A stretch of 48,124 nucleotides of DNA from Clostridia bacterium (lineage in GTDB: Bacteria > Bacillota > Clostridia > Christensenellales > Aristaeellaceae): contig JAFXZO010000091.1 of NCBI GenBank assembly GCA_017541205.1, positions 1-48,124 of the forward strand. Direction: 5' to 3'. Both the position numbers and the translations under genes were made by a program. The first letter of the stretch is position 1; every line of letters starts with the position of its first letter. This document shows, one piece after another, positions 31,668-39,496 of the stretch. The notes below the pieces were generated by a model. The model saw only the letters and a list, made by a program, of their open reading frames with translations. It did no database searches and was not told the origin of the DNA.

Positions 31668-32771
31668 ATGAATTCCAATCGCGGTCAGTACAGCTTTACG
31701 CCTTTATACAACCTCAAAAGCAAGCGGCAGGAGGAAAAGAAGGCGGAGCAGCAGGCGGCGGACGCCGCGGCGGTCAAGCGCAATCGGTACGCGCTGCTGT
31801 CCATCATGATGTCGCTGGTGCTTCCGGCGCTGTTTATCGTGGCGCTGCTGCTGCCCAACAACAGCGTGCGCTGGGTTTTCCTGGGGCTCGCCTTTGTTTC
31901 GCTGCTGATGATGTGGGCGCTTCGCGCGTTTGTGAAAAGCGCGCGCAATACCCTCACCGTGATCTATGGCGCGCTGGCGCTGGTCATCGGCCTGGCGCTC
32001 TTCATGAACCAGCAGCCGCCCGAGACCCGCGCCGCCGCGAGCACGCGGCTGGACCAATCCGCCAGCTTTATGGACTCGGACGCCGCAAGCCTCAACGCCA
32101 TGCTCAATGAGATCGCCACCGATCCGCCCGCCACCCAGGAACCGGAGGTGCTGGGCGCCTCGGACGCGGAACAGCAGGTTTACCGCTTCTTTGCCGCCTG
32201 GAGCCAGGGCTCGGCCTCCGAAATGGTCCAGTACTGCACGCCGCTGTGGGTGAGCCAGCAGGCCGCCCCGGAATCCACCCTCTTTTTGCTGCTCATGCGT
32301 TCCCGGCCCGTGGATTTTGTGTTTGAAGGGGTCAGCGGCTCCGCCGGCAGCGCCATGCGCATCGTCACCATCAAGGTTTCCTTCGTCGAAGGCGGCGAAA
32401 CCTCGCTCCAGCGCATGCACGTGATCACCGAGAGAATCAACGACGTGTGGTATGTGGACCCGGATTCCCTGGACGGCGTGCCGGTCAACGCGGAGGCGGA
32501 GCTCGCCGCCGCCGCGCTGGCGGAGGAGGAAGGGGAATACCCCCAGAACACCATCGTTCCCAGCACCCCGACGCCCAGCCCCGAGGAAAGCGGCGGCATC
32601 AAGGTCTATTACAACAAGGACGGCGGCAAGTATTACCACGCCTCCCGCACCTGCGAAGCCGTTCGCAGCGAATACTGGCCGCTGACCGAGTTCTCCTTTG
32701 GCCTGATTAACAGCCAGCAGTTTAAGCACCTCAAGCCCTGCCCCAAGTGCAACCCGCCCGCGCGCCCGTAA
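31668..32771 (+). CDS. Membrane protein with C-terminal Cys/His metal-binding-like motif
   Basis: 367 residues of unknown function. A charged cytoplasmic N-terminus is followed by three transmembrane helices (YALLSIMMSLVLPALFIVALLL, VRWVFLGLAFVSLLMMWAL, LTVIYGALALVIGLALF), then an outside domain (residues ~155-290) of NTF2-like appearance (VYRFFAAWSQGSASEMVQYC), a Thr/Pro linker, and a C-terminal motif YYHASRTC...FKHLKPCPKCNPP. The last resembles the Y-H-x(3)-C...(K/R)PC-x-x-C-x-P zinc motif found in nuclease-associated and Ada-like domains. ATG 31668 with AAGGAG is preferred over an upstream ATG at 31638. Confidence 0.72.
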   Translation: MNSNRGQYSFTPLYNLKSKRQEEKKAEQQAADAAAVKRNRYALLSIMMSLVLPALFIVALLLPNNSVRWVFLGLAFVSLLMMWALRAFVKSARNTLTVIYGALALVIGLALFMNQQPPETRAAASTRLDQSASFMDSDAASLNAMLNEIATDPPATQEPEVLGASDAEQQVYRFFAAWSQGSASEMVQYCTPLWVSQQAAPESTLFLLLMRSRPVDFVFEGVSGSAGSAMRIVTIKVSFVEGGETSLQRMHVITERINDVWYVDPDSLDGVPVNAEAELAAAALAEEEGEYPQNTIVPSTPTPSPEESGGIKVYYNKDGGKYYHASRTCEAVRSEYWPLTEFSFGLINSQQFKHLKPCPKCNPPARP

Positions 32772-32783
32772 GGATGCGGCGCT

Positions 32784-33602
32784 TTACGCGAGGGCCTGGG
32801 CGAACGAAAAAAGGCTGCACAGGCACAAAAGCTGGCAATACTTGATCTGCGCGCCGAGGGCGCTTTGGCCGGAAGCGTTCAGGGCCCTGTCCAGGGCCCG
32901 GGAAAAATCGTCCAGGATGCGCGTGATCTCGCTCACCGTGGGGTGCGCGCTTTGGGAAAACAGCGATTGCAGCCGGGCTTTCAGCATATCGACGGTGTTC
33001 TTTTCGGAGCGCAGCGCGTCGAGGGCCTGCTGCCTGGTTCCCTCCCCCCGGTCCAGAAGGAGGGACAGCCCGCTCAAATGCCCGCTGGCTTCATGCAGAG
33101 CGTCCAATGCATCCCGAAGGGCGTCCAGGCTGTCTTTGCGCCCGCTCAGGCGAAAGGTGATTTCGGGCCGCGTGATTTCCACGATCACGGTGTCCACCTG
33201 ATGCTGGTTTTTCAGCTTCATCTGCACGCTCTGCGCGCCGGAGCGGGTCTCATAGGCTGCGGCGAGCACCAGGTACTGGTCCTTTTTGAGGATGCAGCCC
33301 GCCGCGCCGCGGCTTTGGAAGAGCGCGGCCAGCGCTTCCGCCCCGCTTATTTCGTCAAACGCGCCCAATTGCAGGGCATACCAGGACTGCGCGGGCAATG
33401 TCAGGGTGGTTTCCGCGCGGGGCGCTTCCTCGGGAGCGTTTTTCGCGGCGGCTGCGCGCTCAAACGGGATGAGCGGCAGGGCCATATCGCCCCGGAAACA
33501 GGCGAAAGCCCCGGCGCCCAGCAGGATGCCTGTGAGCAGCAGCGCGATCCCGCGCAGCGGATGCGTTTTATAGCGCCGTGTTTTGAGCTTGCCTGCCCGC
33601 AT
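32784..33602 (-). CDS. SPOR-domain membrane protein
   Basis: 272 residues. A basic N-terminus (RAGKLKTRRYKTHPLR) precedes one transmembrane helix (IALLLTGILLGAGAFACF). Residues ~75-145 match a SPOR domain (SWYALQLGAFDEISGAEALAALFQSRGAAGCILKKDQYLVLAAAY), which binds denuded glycan strands in peptidoglycan. The rest is helical (ASGHLSGLSLLLDRGEGT...). ATG 33602 has AAGGGGG upstream; the frame extends further 5' but into the divergent intergenic region. It converges with the membrane-protein gene to its left with only 12 bases between stops. Confidence 0.8.
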   Translation of the reverse strand: MRAGKLKTRRYKTHPLRGIALLLTGILLGAGAFACFRGDMALPLIPFERAAAAKNAPEEAPRAETTLTLPAQSWYALQLGAFDEISGAEALAALFQSRGAAGCILKKDQYLVLAAAYETRSGAQSVQMKLKNQHQVDTVIVEITRPEITFRLSGRKDSLDALRDALDALHEASGHLSGLSLLLDRGEGTRQQALDALRSEKNTVDMLKARLQSLFSQSAHPTVSEITRILDDFSRALDRALNASGQSALGAQIKYCQLLCLCSLFSFAQALA

Positions 33603-33693
33603 GCGTTTTTTCCCCCTTCCAGCAGATTTTATGCAGGAGGACGGAAAAACATGCGGAATGACAGATACAGAATAAAAAGGAGGTCTTTCCTGC

Positions 33694-34467
33694 ATGCGAT
33701 ACCATATCGATACCATTCCCGTGTGGGACGCGATGAAGCTGGAAGGGGAATGCCCCCTGTGCGCCCTACGCCGCCGCAATGAATTATTGGATGTGGAACG
33801 GTTTTTAGGCGCGTCCGTCATGGAGCCGGACACGCGCATCCAGGTGAATGATATCGGCTTTTGCGCCCATCACCAGGTATTGCTTTATGAACAGAAAAAC
33901 CGCCTGGGCCACGCGCTGATGATGCACACGCACCTGAAGGAAACCATCAAAAAGCTTGCGCCTGTCCTGGAGAGCGCCAAGGCCGCCGGGGCAAAGAGCG
34001 CCGCCACCCCCATGCTCAAGCGCTGGGCCGGGAAAACCGAGGGCAAGGCGGGCTTAAAGGCCGCGGCGGATACGATTAGGTCCATGTCCCGCCGCTGCAT
34101 CCTGTGCGATACGATCGAGGAAAACACGCGCCGCTACGCTTTCACCATGCTGCATTTGTACAAGACCGATCCCTCCTTCCGCAAAGCCTTTCAGCAGTCC
34201 AAGGGCGTTTGCCTGCCGGATCTGGCGATGCTCATGGAAATGGCGGAGGAGGAGCTCGGCGGCGATCTCCTCAGCAGCTTCCTTTCCGATCTCTTTGCCG
34301 CGGTGCAAAAGAGCATGGAAAAAATGGAAAAGGACATCGAAGGCTTTACCCTGAAATTTGATTACCGCAACGCGGACAAGCCCTGGGGCGACAGCAAGGG
34401 GTCGCTGGAGCGGGTGGTCAATAAGCTGCAGGGCTGGTGCCTTGGGGAGGAGCCGAACCCGAAATGA
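33694..34467 (+). CDS. DUF6062 family protein
   Basis: 257 residues, cytoplasmic. The N-terminus RYHIDTIPVWDAM and paired motifs CPLCALRRRNE (residue ~20) and CILCDTIEEN (~135), with HHQ and other conserved His/Cys between, are those of DUF6062, widespread in gut Clostridia; the Cys pairs suggest metal binding. No catalytic function is known. The start has AAGGAGG at ten bases. Its stop overlaps the lipoprotein gene that follows (ATGA), so the two are translationally coupled. Confidence 0.85.
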   Translation: MRYHIDTIPVWDAMKLEGECPLCALRRRNELLDVERFLGASVMEPDTRIQVNDIGFCAHHQVLLYEQKNRLGHALMMHTHLKETIKKLAPVLESAKAAGAKSAATPMLKRWAGKTEGKAGLKAAADTIRSMSRRCILCDTIEENTRRYAFTMLHLYKTDPSFRKAFQQSKGVCLPDLAMLMEMAEEELGGDLLSSFLSDLFAAVQKSMEKMEKDIEGFTLKFDYRNADKPWGDSKGSLERVVNKLQGWCLGEEPNPK

Positions 34468-35453
34468 GAAACGCGCGCCGAAGAAATATCGGGGCCCTGC
34501 TGGCGCTGCTGATCGCGGCCGCCGCCCTGTCCGGCTGCATGAGCGCGCCGCCGGATTCCCTGATCCGCAAGGACGCCGAGCCGCGCAGCCTCATCAGCGC
34601 GAGCACGGAGGAGCTCTCTGCGGACACGCGGGAAATCATGCTCTATTTCCGCTACGGGCATACGGGGTATCTGGCCCCGGAAAAGCGCACCATTACCGTC
34701 CAGCGCAATGAAAGCCTGGAAAAAGCCGTGGTGCAGGCCCTCATCTACGGGCCGGAAACCGCGGCGTCCGCGCTGAGCGCCCTGTTTCCGGCGGGCACTG
34801 AGGTGCTTGCCGCGACCAGCCAGGGGGACACCCTGTTCATCACCTTCAACGATTCTTTCCTGGGCCGGTACGCGGACGAGCCTGCCGACCAGAACGCGGG
34901 CGAGTGGAAAACGGAAGGGCCGCTGCGCCGTCAGCTCTGCCTGGACGCGCTGGCCGCAACGCTGACGGAAGCGGGCCTGTGCGTTGATACGCAGATTTTG
35001 GTGTACCGCGGCGCAAGCCAGACAACGACCATGCGCCTGCAGGCGGGGTTCCTCACCCGCACCCAGGACGACGCCATCCTGCCCGTGCTGCGGCGGAACG
35101 AGGAGAGGCTGCTCACGCCGCACAATACGGCCGTGCTCGTCATGCAGGCGTGGATGGCCCAGGACTGGGAAGCCCTCTACGACCTGACCGCGCGCGAGGG
35201 AACGCAGGCGCGGCCCGGCGAGCAGACCGCCTTTGACGTCTTCGCCGCGGGCAGCGTGCTGACCGATTTTTCTCTTTCCTGCGGCAGCGTTTCTTATAAC
35301 GGCCAGTCCGCCGTCATCACCGCCGATCTGACGCTGCGGGGCGCGGGCCGGGATCGGACCGTTTCCGGCTATCCCCTCCTGCTGGTGCGCGAGGGCGGGC
35401 TTTGGAAAGCGGATTACGGGCGGCTGACGGCCCTCATGGGCGCGCAGGAATGA
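34464..35453 (+). CDS. GerMN-domain lipoprotein
   Basis: 329 residues. A lipoprotein signal peptide ends in LSGCMS (lipobox Cys at about residue 24). Residues ~50-190 look like a GerMN/GerM domain (IMLYFRYGHTGYLAPEKRTITVQRNESLEKAVVQALIYGP...LFITFNDSFLG), found in spore germination and cell-surface proteins. The remaining ~130 residues are an NTF2-like or unassigned domain. It overlaps the DUF6062 gene by four bases. A second, larger GerMN lipoprotein follows, so the pair may act together at the outer face of the membrane. Confidence 0.78.
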   Translation: MRNARRRNIGALLALLIAAAALSGCMSAPPDSLIRKDAEPRSLISASTEELSADTREIMLYFRYGHTGYLAPEKRTITVQRNESLEKAVVQALIYGPETAASALSALFPAGTEVLAATSQGDTLFITFNDSFLGRYADEPADQNAGEWKTEGPLRRQLCLDALAATLTEAGLCVDTQILVYRGASQTTTMRLQAGFLTRTQDDAILPVLRRNEERLLTPHNTAVLVMQAWMAQDWEALYDLTAREGTQARPGEQTAFDVFAAGSVLTDFSLSCGSVSYNGQSAVITADLTLRGAGRDRTVSGYPLLLVREGGLWKADYGRLTALMGAQE

Positions 35454-35524
35454 GCGCTGCGGTCCGCCGCCAAAGCCGGACGCCAATCAAGGATCATGCA
35501 AAAAAGCATCGAGGTGAGTTGGGG

Positions 35525-37048
35525 ATGAAGGGACGTTTCGTTCGGGCGGTATGCCTTTTATGCGCCTGCGCGCTGCTGACCGGATGCGCGGCGCAGGAAA
35601 GCGCATTGGCGCCGCAGATCACCCTTCCGCCGGTTCAGGACGGGCGCGCGGCCCCGGAAAACGACGCGAAGCAGACGTATGAACAGACGGTGATGCTGTA
35701 TCTGCCGTCGCTGGACGGGACGCAGCTGATGGCCGTGCCGCAGACGGCGACGCTCTCCGCCTCCCGCCACAGCGCGCGCACGCTGTGCGAAATGCTGCTT
35801 TCCCACCCGGGGAACGATGTGACCGTCCCCGTTGGCGGCGCGATCCCCCTTTCGCTCTCCGAAACGGACGCGGTGGAGGTGTCCGGCCAGGTGGCCACGG
35901 TCAGCCTGGCGGCGTCCGCCCTGAGGCTGACGCATGAACAGCTCTTCACCGTGGGCCAGGCGCTGGCGAACACGCTGTGCCAGTTTGGCGATCTGCAGTA
36001 TGTGAACGTCCTCATTTCCGGGGCGCAGCCCGGCATGAACATCGCCGCCACCCTGCCCGCGGGCAGCTTTCAGCGCAACAACCGCGAGGATCTTGGCACG
36101 CTTTGGGCCCGGGCGAGCGCGCCGCTGAGCAATTCCCGGCGTTCCTTCGCGGCGACGCTGTATTTTCCCGCGCCGTCCGGCAAAGGCGTCCTGTGCGAGG
36201 CGCGCACGCTGTCCTTCGCGTTCCAGGATCTTTCGAGCATGGCGCTGACCATGCTGGACGCCCTGTCCTCCGGGGCGGATTATCTGCCCGGCGTGCCCAA
36301 GTGCCCGGAATTCCGCTCGCTTTTGCGCGAGCCGCCGACCGTGGAGGATACGGGCGGCGTGAGGCGCCTGGTGCTCCGGTTCACGGACAAGCTCAATTCC
36401 GCCCTGATCGACGCGGGCATCACGCGCTCGGTCATGATGGCGTCCATGGTTTTTACTTTGACCACCTTCCTGCCCGGCATCGAGGGCATCGAAGTGCGCA
36501 TCGGGGATGAACGCATCAACAGCCTGACCCCCTCGGGCACCTACAGCGGCGCGGGGGAGATCATCACCTTCCAGGACGGACTCATGCGCAGGCGCGATTT
36601 TTCGGGCTTCCTGCTTTCCGAATGCGTCCTGTATTTTGCCGACGCGGAGGGAAAGCTGCGGCAGGTGAACCGGCCCGTGCCTTTTTATGAGGCGAACAGC
36701 GCCCGCGCGCTGGTGGAGCAATTGATGCTGGGCCCCCAGTCCTTTGACAGCCGGACGGGGCTAAGCGCCGTGCTGCCAAAGGACCTGCGCCCGGCGGATC
36801 TGCTGGGCGTCGCGTATGAGGACAGCGTGCTGCTGCTCAATTTTTCGCCGCAGTTCATAAGCCTTTCGGAAGAATTCGGGCCGGATGAGGAAAAACGCAT
36901 GATCTACGCGCTGGTGAATACCCTGTGCGAGCTGTCCGGCGTCAAGCGCGTGGCCTTCTACGTGCAGGGGAAGCAGCCGGAAACGCTGGCGGGCACGGTA
37001 TATCTGCCCGGCGATTTTTTGCCCAACCTGGATCTGCTGGCGGATTGA
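35525..37048 (+). CDS. Lipoprotein with two GerMN-like domains
   Basis: 507 residues. Signal peptide with lipobox LTGCAA (Cys at ~20). The first GerMN-like domain covers ~45-190 (VMLYLPSLDGTQLMAVPQTATL...), the second ~360-500 (CVLYFADAEGKLRQVNRPVPFYEANSARALVEQLMLGP), with a middle beta region. I start at ATG 35525, preceded by GAGGTGAG, because the signal peptide begins there; the upstream part of the frame overlaps the first lipoprotein gene. GerM proteins take part in germination or peptidoglycan processes; the actual role here is inferred only from domain and the neighbour mltG. Confidence 0.78.
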   Translation: MKGRFVRAVCLLCACALLTGCAAQESALAPQITLPPVQDGRAAPENDAKQTYEQTVMLYLPSLDGTQLMAVPQTATLSASRHSARTLCEMLLSHPGNDVTVPVGGAIPLSLSETDAVEVSGQVATVSLAASALRLTHEQLFTVGQALANTLCQFGDLQYVNVLISGAQPGMNIAATLPAGSFQRNNREDLGTLWARASAPLSNSRRSFAATLYFPAPSGKGVLCEARTLSFAFQDLSSMALTMLDALSSGADYLPGVPKCPEFRSLLREPPTVEDTGGVRRLVLRFTDKLNSALIDAGITRSVMMASMVFTLTTFLPGIEGIEVRIGDERINSLTPSGTYSGAGEIITFQDGLMRRRDFSGFLLSECVLYFADAEGKLRQVNRPVPFYEANSARALVEQLMLGPQSFDSRTGLSAVLPKDLRPADLLGVAYEDSVLLLNFSPQFISLSEEFGPDEEKRMIYALVNTLCELSGVKRVAFYVQGKQPETLAGTVYLPGDFLPNLDLLAD

Positions 37049-37049
37049 A

Positions 37050-37078
37050 TTGGCAGCCGGAAAATTTTTTGTTATAAT
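37050..37078 (+). promoter_or_regulatory. Sigma-A promoter of ylbF-mltG
   Basis: TTGGCA (37050-37055), a 17-base spacer and perfect TATAAT (37073-37078), starting directly after the lipoprotein stop codon. Confidence 0.85.
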
Positions 37079-37150
37079 GAGACCGGATGGAAACGCCCCG
37101 GCGGGAAGAAAAAAAGCGCGGGTATCGTTCCATAGAACGGAGGGAACACT

Positions 37151-37492
37151 ATGCAGGTCACCGAGGCGGCCAGGCAATTGGCCCAGGCGATTCAGGAAAG
37201 CCCAGAATACCGGGAATACGCCCAGTTGAAAAAGGCGACGGAGGAGGACGCGGGCATCAAAGCCCTCCTGAACGAATACAGACGCCTGCAGACAGCCATG
37301 CAGATGCGCGTGATGACGGGCCAGGGCATGGACGGCGAGGAGACAAAGCGCTTTCAATCCCTGAACATGCTTCTGTTCGCCGACAGCCGCACCTCCGGCT
37401 TTCTGATGGCGGAATTGAAATTGCAGCGGATGATGGCCGAAGTATTCGGAACCCTCACCCGGGCCGCGGGCATGGAGCTGCCCACGCCGTAA
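37151..37492 (+). CDS. ylbF: YlbF/YmcA family protein
   Basis: 113 residues, all helical: EAARQLAQAIQESPEYREYAQLKKATEEDAGIKALLNEYRRLQ and the C-terminal LMAELKLQRMMAEVFGTLTRAAG match the YlbF (DUF964) family. In Bacillus, YlbF with YmcA and YaaT forms a complex that stimulates RNase Y mRNA processing and phosphorelay; whether that occurs here is unproven. The ribosome site is GGAGGG. It is followed 16 bases later by mltG. Confidence 0.88.
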   Translation: MQVTEAARQLAQAIQESPEYREYAQLKKATEEDAGIKALLNEYRRLQTAMQMRVMTGQGMDGEETKRFQSLNMLLFADSRTSGFLMAELKLQRMMAEVFGTLTRAAGMELPTP

Positions 37493-37508
37493 AATAGAGG
37501 AGGAGCCC

Positions 37509-38702
37509 TTGAAGAAGTATCGCGATGAACAGGACTATACCCAGGAAAGCCTGCGCAAGGAACGGGAATACGGCCTGTTCTGGTACAGCTGGCTTTGGAC
37601 GCTGCTCAGGCCAATACTGCTCGCGCTGTGCGTGTTCCTGGTGGTGGCCGGGGCGGTCATGGGCGCGTGGAATTGGGTGGACCGCCATTATTTCGCGCCG
37701 GTGGACATGAGCGATACCCGGGAGATCGATTTTACCGTGGCTTCCGGCAGCAGCCTGACCCGGGTGGCGAACAACCTGGAGAGCGCCGGGCTCATCAGCA
37801 GCCGCACGGTGTTCAAGTATTACGCTGACTTTCTGGGCTACGGCCAAAAGATCCAATCCGGCGAATACAAGGTGAAGCGCAGCATGAGCATGCGCGAGAT
37901 CATGGAGCTTTTGACCACCGGCGACGGCAACCCCATCACCCGGAATATTACCATCATCCCCGGCTGGACGGTCCGGGACATTGCGAGATACCTGAAGGAA
38001 CAGAACGCGATCACGGACGAAGCGGCGTTCCTGGCCCTGTGCCAGAGCGGACGGGATTACGCGGCGTATTACTATATCGCCGACGCGCTCGCCACCGCCA
38101 ATTCCGCTTCCAGGCTGTATATGCTGGAAGGGTATCTGGCCCCGGACACGTATGAAATCTATACCTCGGCCACGGCGGATGATATTATCCGCAAGCTGCT
38201 GAGCCAGACCGAGGCCGTCTTCAAATCCGAATACCACGACCGGGCGCAGGAGATGGGCATGACGATGGACCAGGTGATCACCCTGGCCTCCATGATCGAA
38301 AAAGAAGCGAAAACGGCGGATTTTGCCAAGGTTTCCGCGGTGTTCCATAACCGGCTGAAAATCGGCATGGCCCTGGGCAGCGATGTCACCGTGAAATATG
38401 TTTCCGGCGTCACGCGCATGTCGCTGACCCAGGAAGACCTTTCCGTGCGTTCGCCCTACAACACGTACCTGTTCAAGGGCCTGCCGCTGGGCCCGATCTG
38501 CTCGCCCTCCGCCGCGGCCATTCAGGCGGCGCTGTATCCCGACGAGCAATTCATCGCCGACCAGTATCTGTATTTCTGCTCCAAGGACCCCAGCACCGGC
38601 GAACTGCATTTCAGCCGCACGCTCGAAGAGCACGAGCTGGCCGTGCGCATCTATTCGCCGCTGTGGCAGGCGTTCGACCGGGAGAGAGAAAACCAGCAGT
38701 GA
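37509..38702 (+). CDS. mltG: Endolytic transglycosylase MltG
   Basis: Cleaves nascent peptidoglycan glycan strands and so sets their length; it is bound to the membrane with the catalytic domain outside. 397 residues: charged N-terminus, one transmembrane helix (ILLALCVFLVVAGAVMGAW, ~36-54), a LysM-like segment (VASGSSLTRVANNLESAGLI), and the YceG catalytic core with LEGYLAPDTYEIY, LASMIEKEA (catalytic Glu) and the VFHNRLKIGMALGSDVTVKY and SPYNTYLFKGLPLGPICSP motifs. The start is TTG at 37509 behind AGGAGG. It ends the envelope cluster. Confidence 0.95.
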   Translation: MKKYRDEQDYTQESLRKEREYGLFWYSWLWTLLRPILLALCVFLVVAGAVMGAWNWVDRHYFAPVDMSDTREIDFTVASGSSLTRVANNLESAGLISSRTVFKYYADFLGYGQKIQSGEYKVKRSMSMREIMELLTTGDGNPITRNITIIPGWTVRDIARYLKEQNAITDEAAFLALCQSGRDYAAYYYIADALATANSASRLYMLEGYLAPDTYEIYTSATADDIIRKLLSQTEAVFKSEYHDRAQEMGMTMDQVITLASMIEKEAKTADFAKVSAVFHNRLKIGMALGSDVTVKYVSGVTRMSLTQEDLSVRSPYNTYLFKGLPLGPICSPSAAAIQAALYPDEQFIADQYLYFCSKDPSTGELHFSRTLEEHELAVRIYSPLWQAFDRERENQQ

Positions 38703-38737
38703 TCGGCGGCGATCCGGCAAATCCCCTGTTTCTTTCC

Positions 38738-38766
38738 TTGCATCTGTCCTTTTCCTGTGATATGAT
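38738..38766 (+). promoter_or_regulatory. Sigma-A promoter of the XRE/H1-like gene
   Basis: TTGCAT (38738-38743), 17-base spacer, TATGAT (38761-38766), 29 bases before the start codon. Confidence 0.8.
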
Positions 38767-38795
38767 AAAGAAAAAGCATTGGAGGAGGATGTCCA

Positions 38796-39314
38796 ATGGC
38801 AGCGAAGAAAAAAGTGGGCGATTTGATTAAGGAAGCCCGCGCCAAAGCGGGCCTGAGCCAGGAAAAGCTGGCCGCGATGATCGACGGCCTTTCCGCCTCT
38901 GAATTAAGCAAGGCGGAGCGCGGCGAAAAGGAACTGACCCAGGCGGAGCTGAAGGCCATCGCCAAGGCGACCGGCGTCACCCAGAAATCCCTATTGGAGG
39001 CCGCCGGCTTTGTCACCGCCACGGCGGCGAAGAAGCCCGCGGCGACGGCAGCCGACAAGAAACCCGCGGCGGCGGCAGCCGCCAAAAAGCCCGCGTCAAC
39101 GACGACGGCCGCCGCGAAGAAAACCGATTCCACGGCCGTGAAGCTGACCGCCGCCGAAAAGCGCGTGCTGGAGCTTTACCGCGCGGCGGACAGCGAAACG
39201 AAAAAGAACGCGGAAGCCGTCCTCAAGGGCACCAAGCAGGTGCAGGAGGAGACCGGCTCCATCGTTTCCGATCTGCTGGGCGGCATGATGGAATCGCTGC
39301 TGGGCAAGAAATAA
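38796..39314 (+). CDS. XRE-type HTH protein with histone-H1-like Lys/Ala-rich tail
   Basis: 172 residues. Residues ~7-66 are a Cro/C1-type helix-turn-helix (IKEARAKAGLSQEKLAAMIDGLSASELSKAERGEKELT). Residues ~73-110 are low-complexity: repeated AAKKPAA/ADKKPAA units like the tail of histone H1 or mycobacterial HupB. The C-terminal ~55 residues are helical (LTAAEKRVLELYRAADSETKKNAEAVLKGT). The first part would bind a specific site and the basic tail DNA in general, so it may be a nucleoid-associated regulator. It is monocistronic with its own promoter and a strong terminator. AGGAGGA is the ribosome site. Confidence 0.82.
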   Translation: MAAKKKVGDLIKEARAKAGLSQEKLAAMIDGLSASELSKAERGEKELTQAELKAIAKATGVTQKSLLEAAGFVTATAAKKPAATAADKKPAAAAAAKKPASTTTAAAKKTDSTAVKLTAAEKRVLELYRAADSETKKNAEAVLKGTKQVQEETGSIVSDLLGGMMESLLGKK

Positions 39315-39334
39315 TCATTATCATAGCGGAATGA

Positions 39335-39376
39335 AAAAAGCGTGAAGCCCCGAAGTGATGGGACCTCACGCTTTTT
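39335..39376. terminator. Bidirectional intrinsic terminator
   Basis: A perfect 11-bp stem AAAAAGCGTGA / TCACGCTTTTT with a 20-base inner region, giving a U-tract in both directions. It serves the XRE gene on the plus strand and may also serve the minus-strand kinase gene that ends at 39497. Confidence 0.9.
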
Positions 39377-39496
39377 CGCGCTGTTTTCAGACGGCGATCG
39401 AATCAGAACCGGACAAAGGGCAAATGGGTCCATGTTCTATTCGCTTTTCCCGGATGGGGGTTTTCCCCAGCAATCTCCTCTTTCAATTGGGTCAGA

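Noticed and set aside
39013..39126. Lys/Ala repeats as a CRISPR or tandem DNA repeat element
   Set aside because: The repeats are coding, irregular and lack spacers; they encode the basic tail of the XRE protein.
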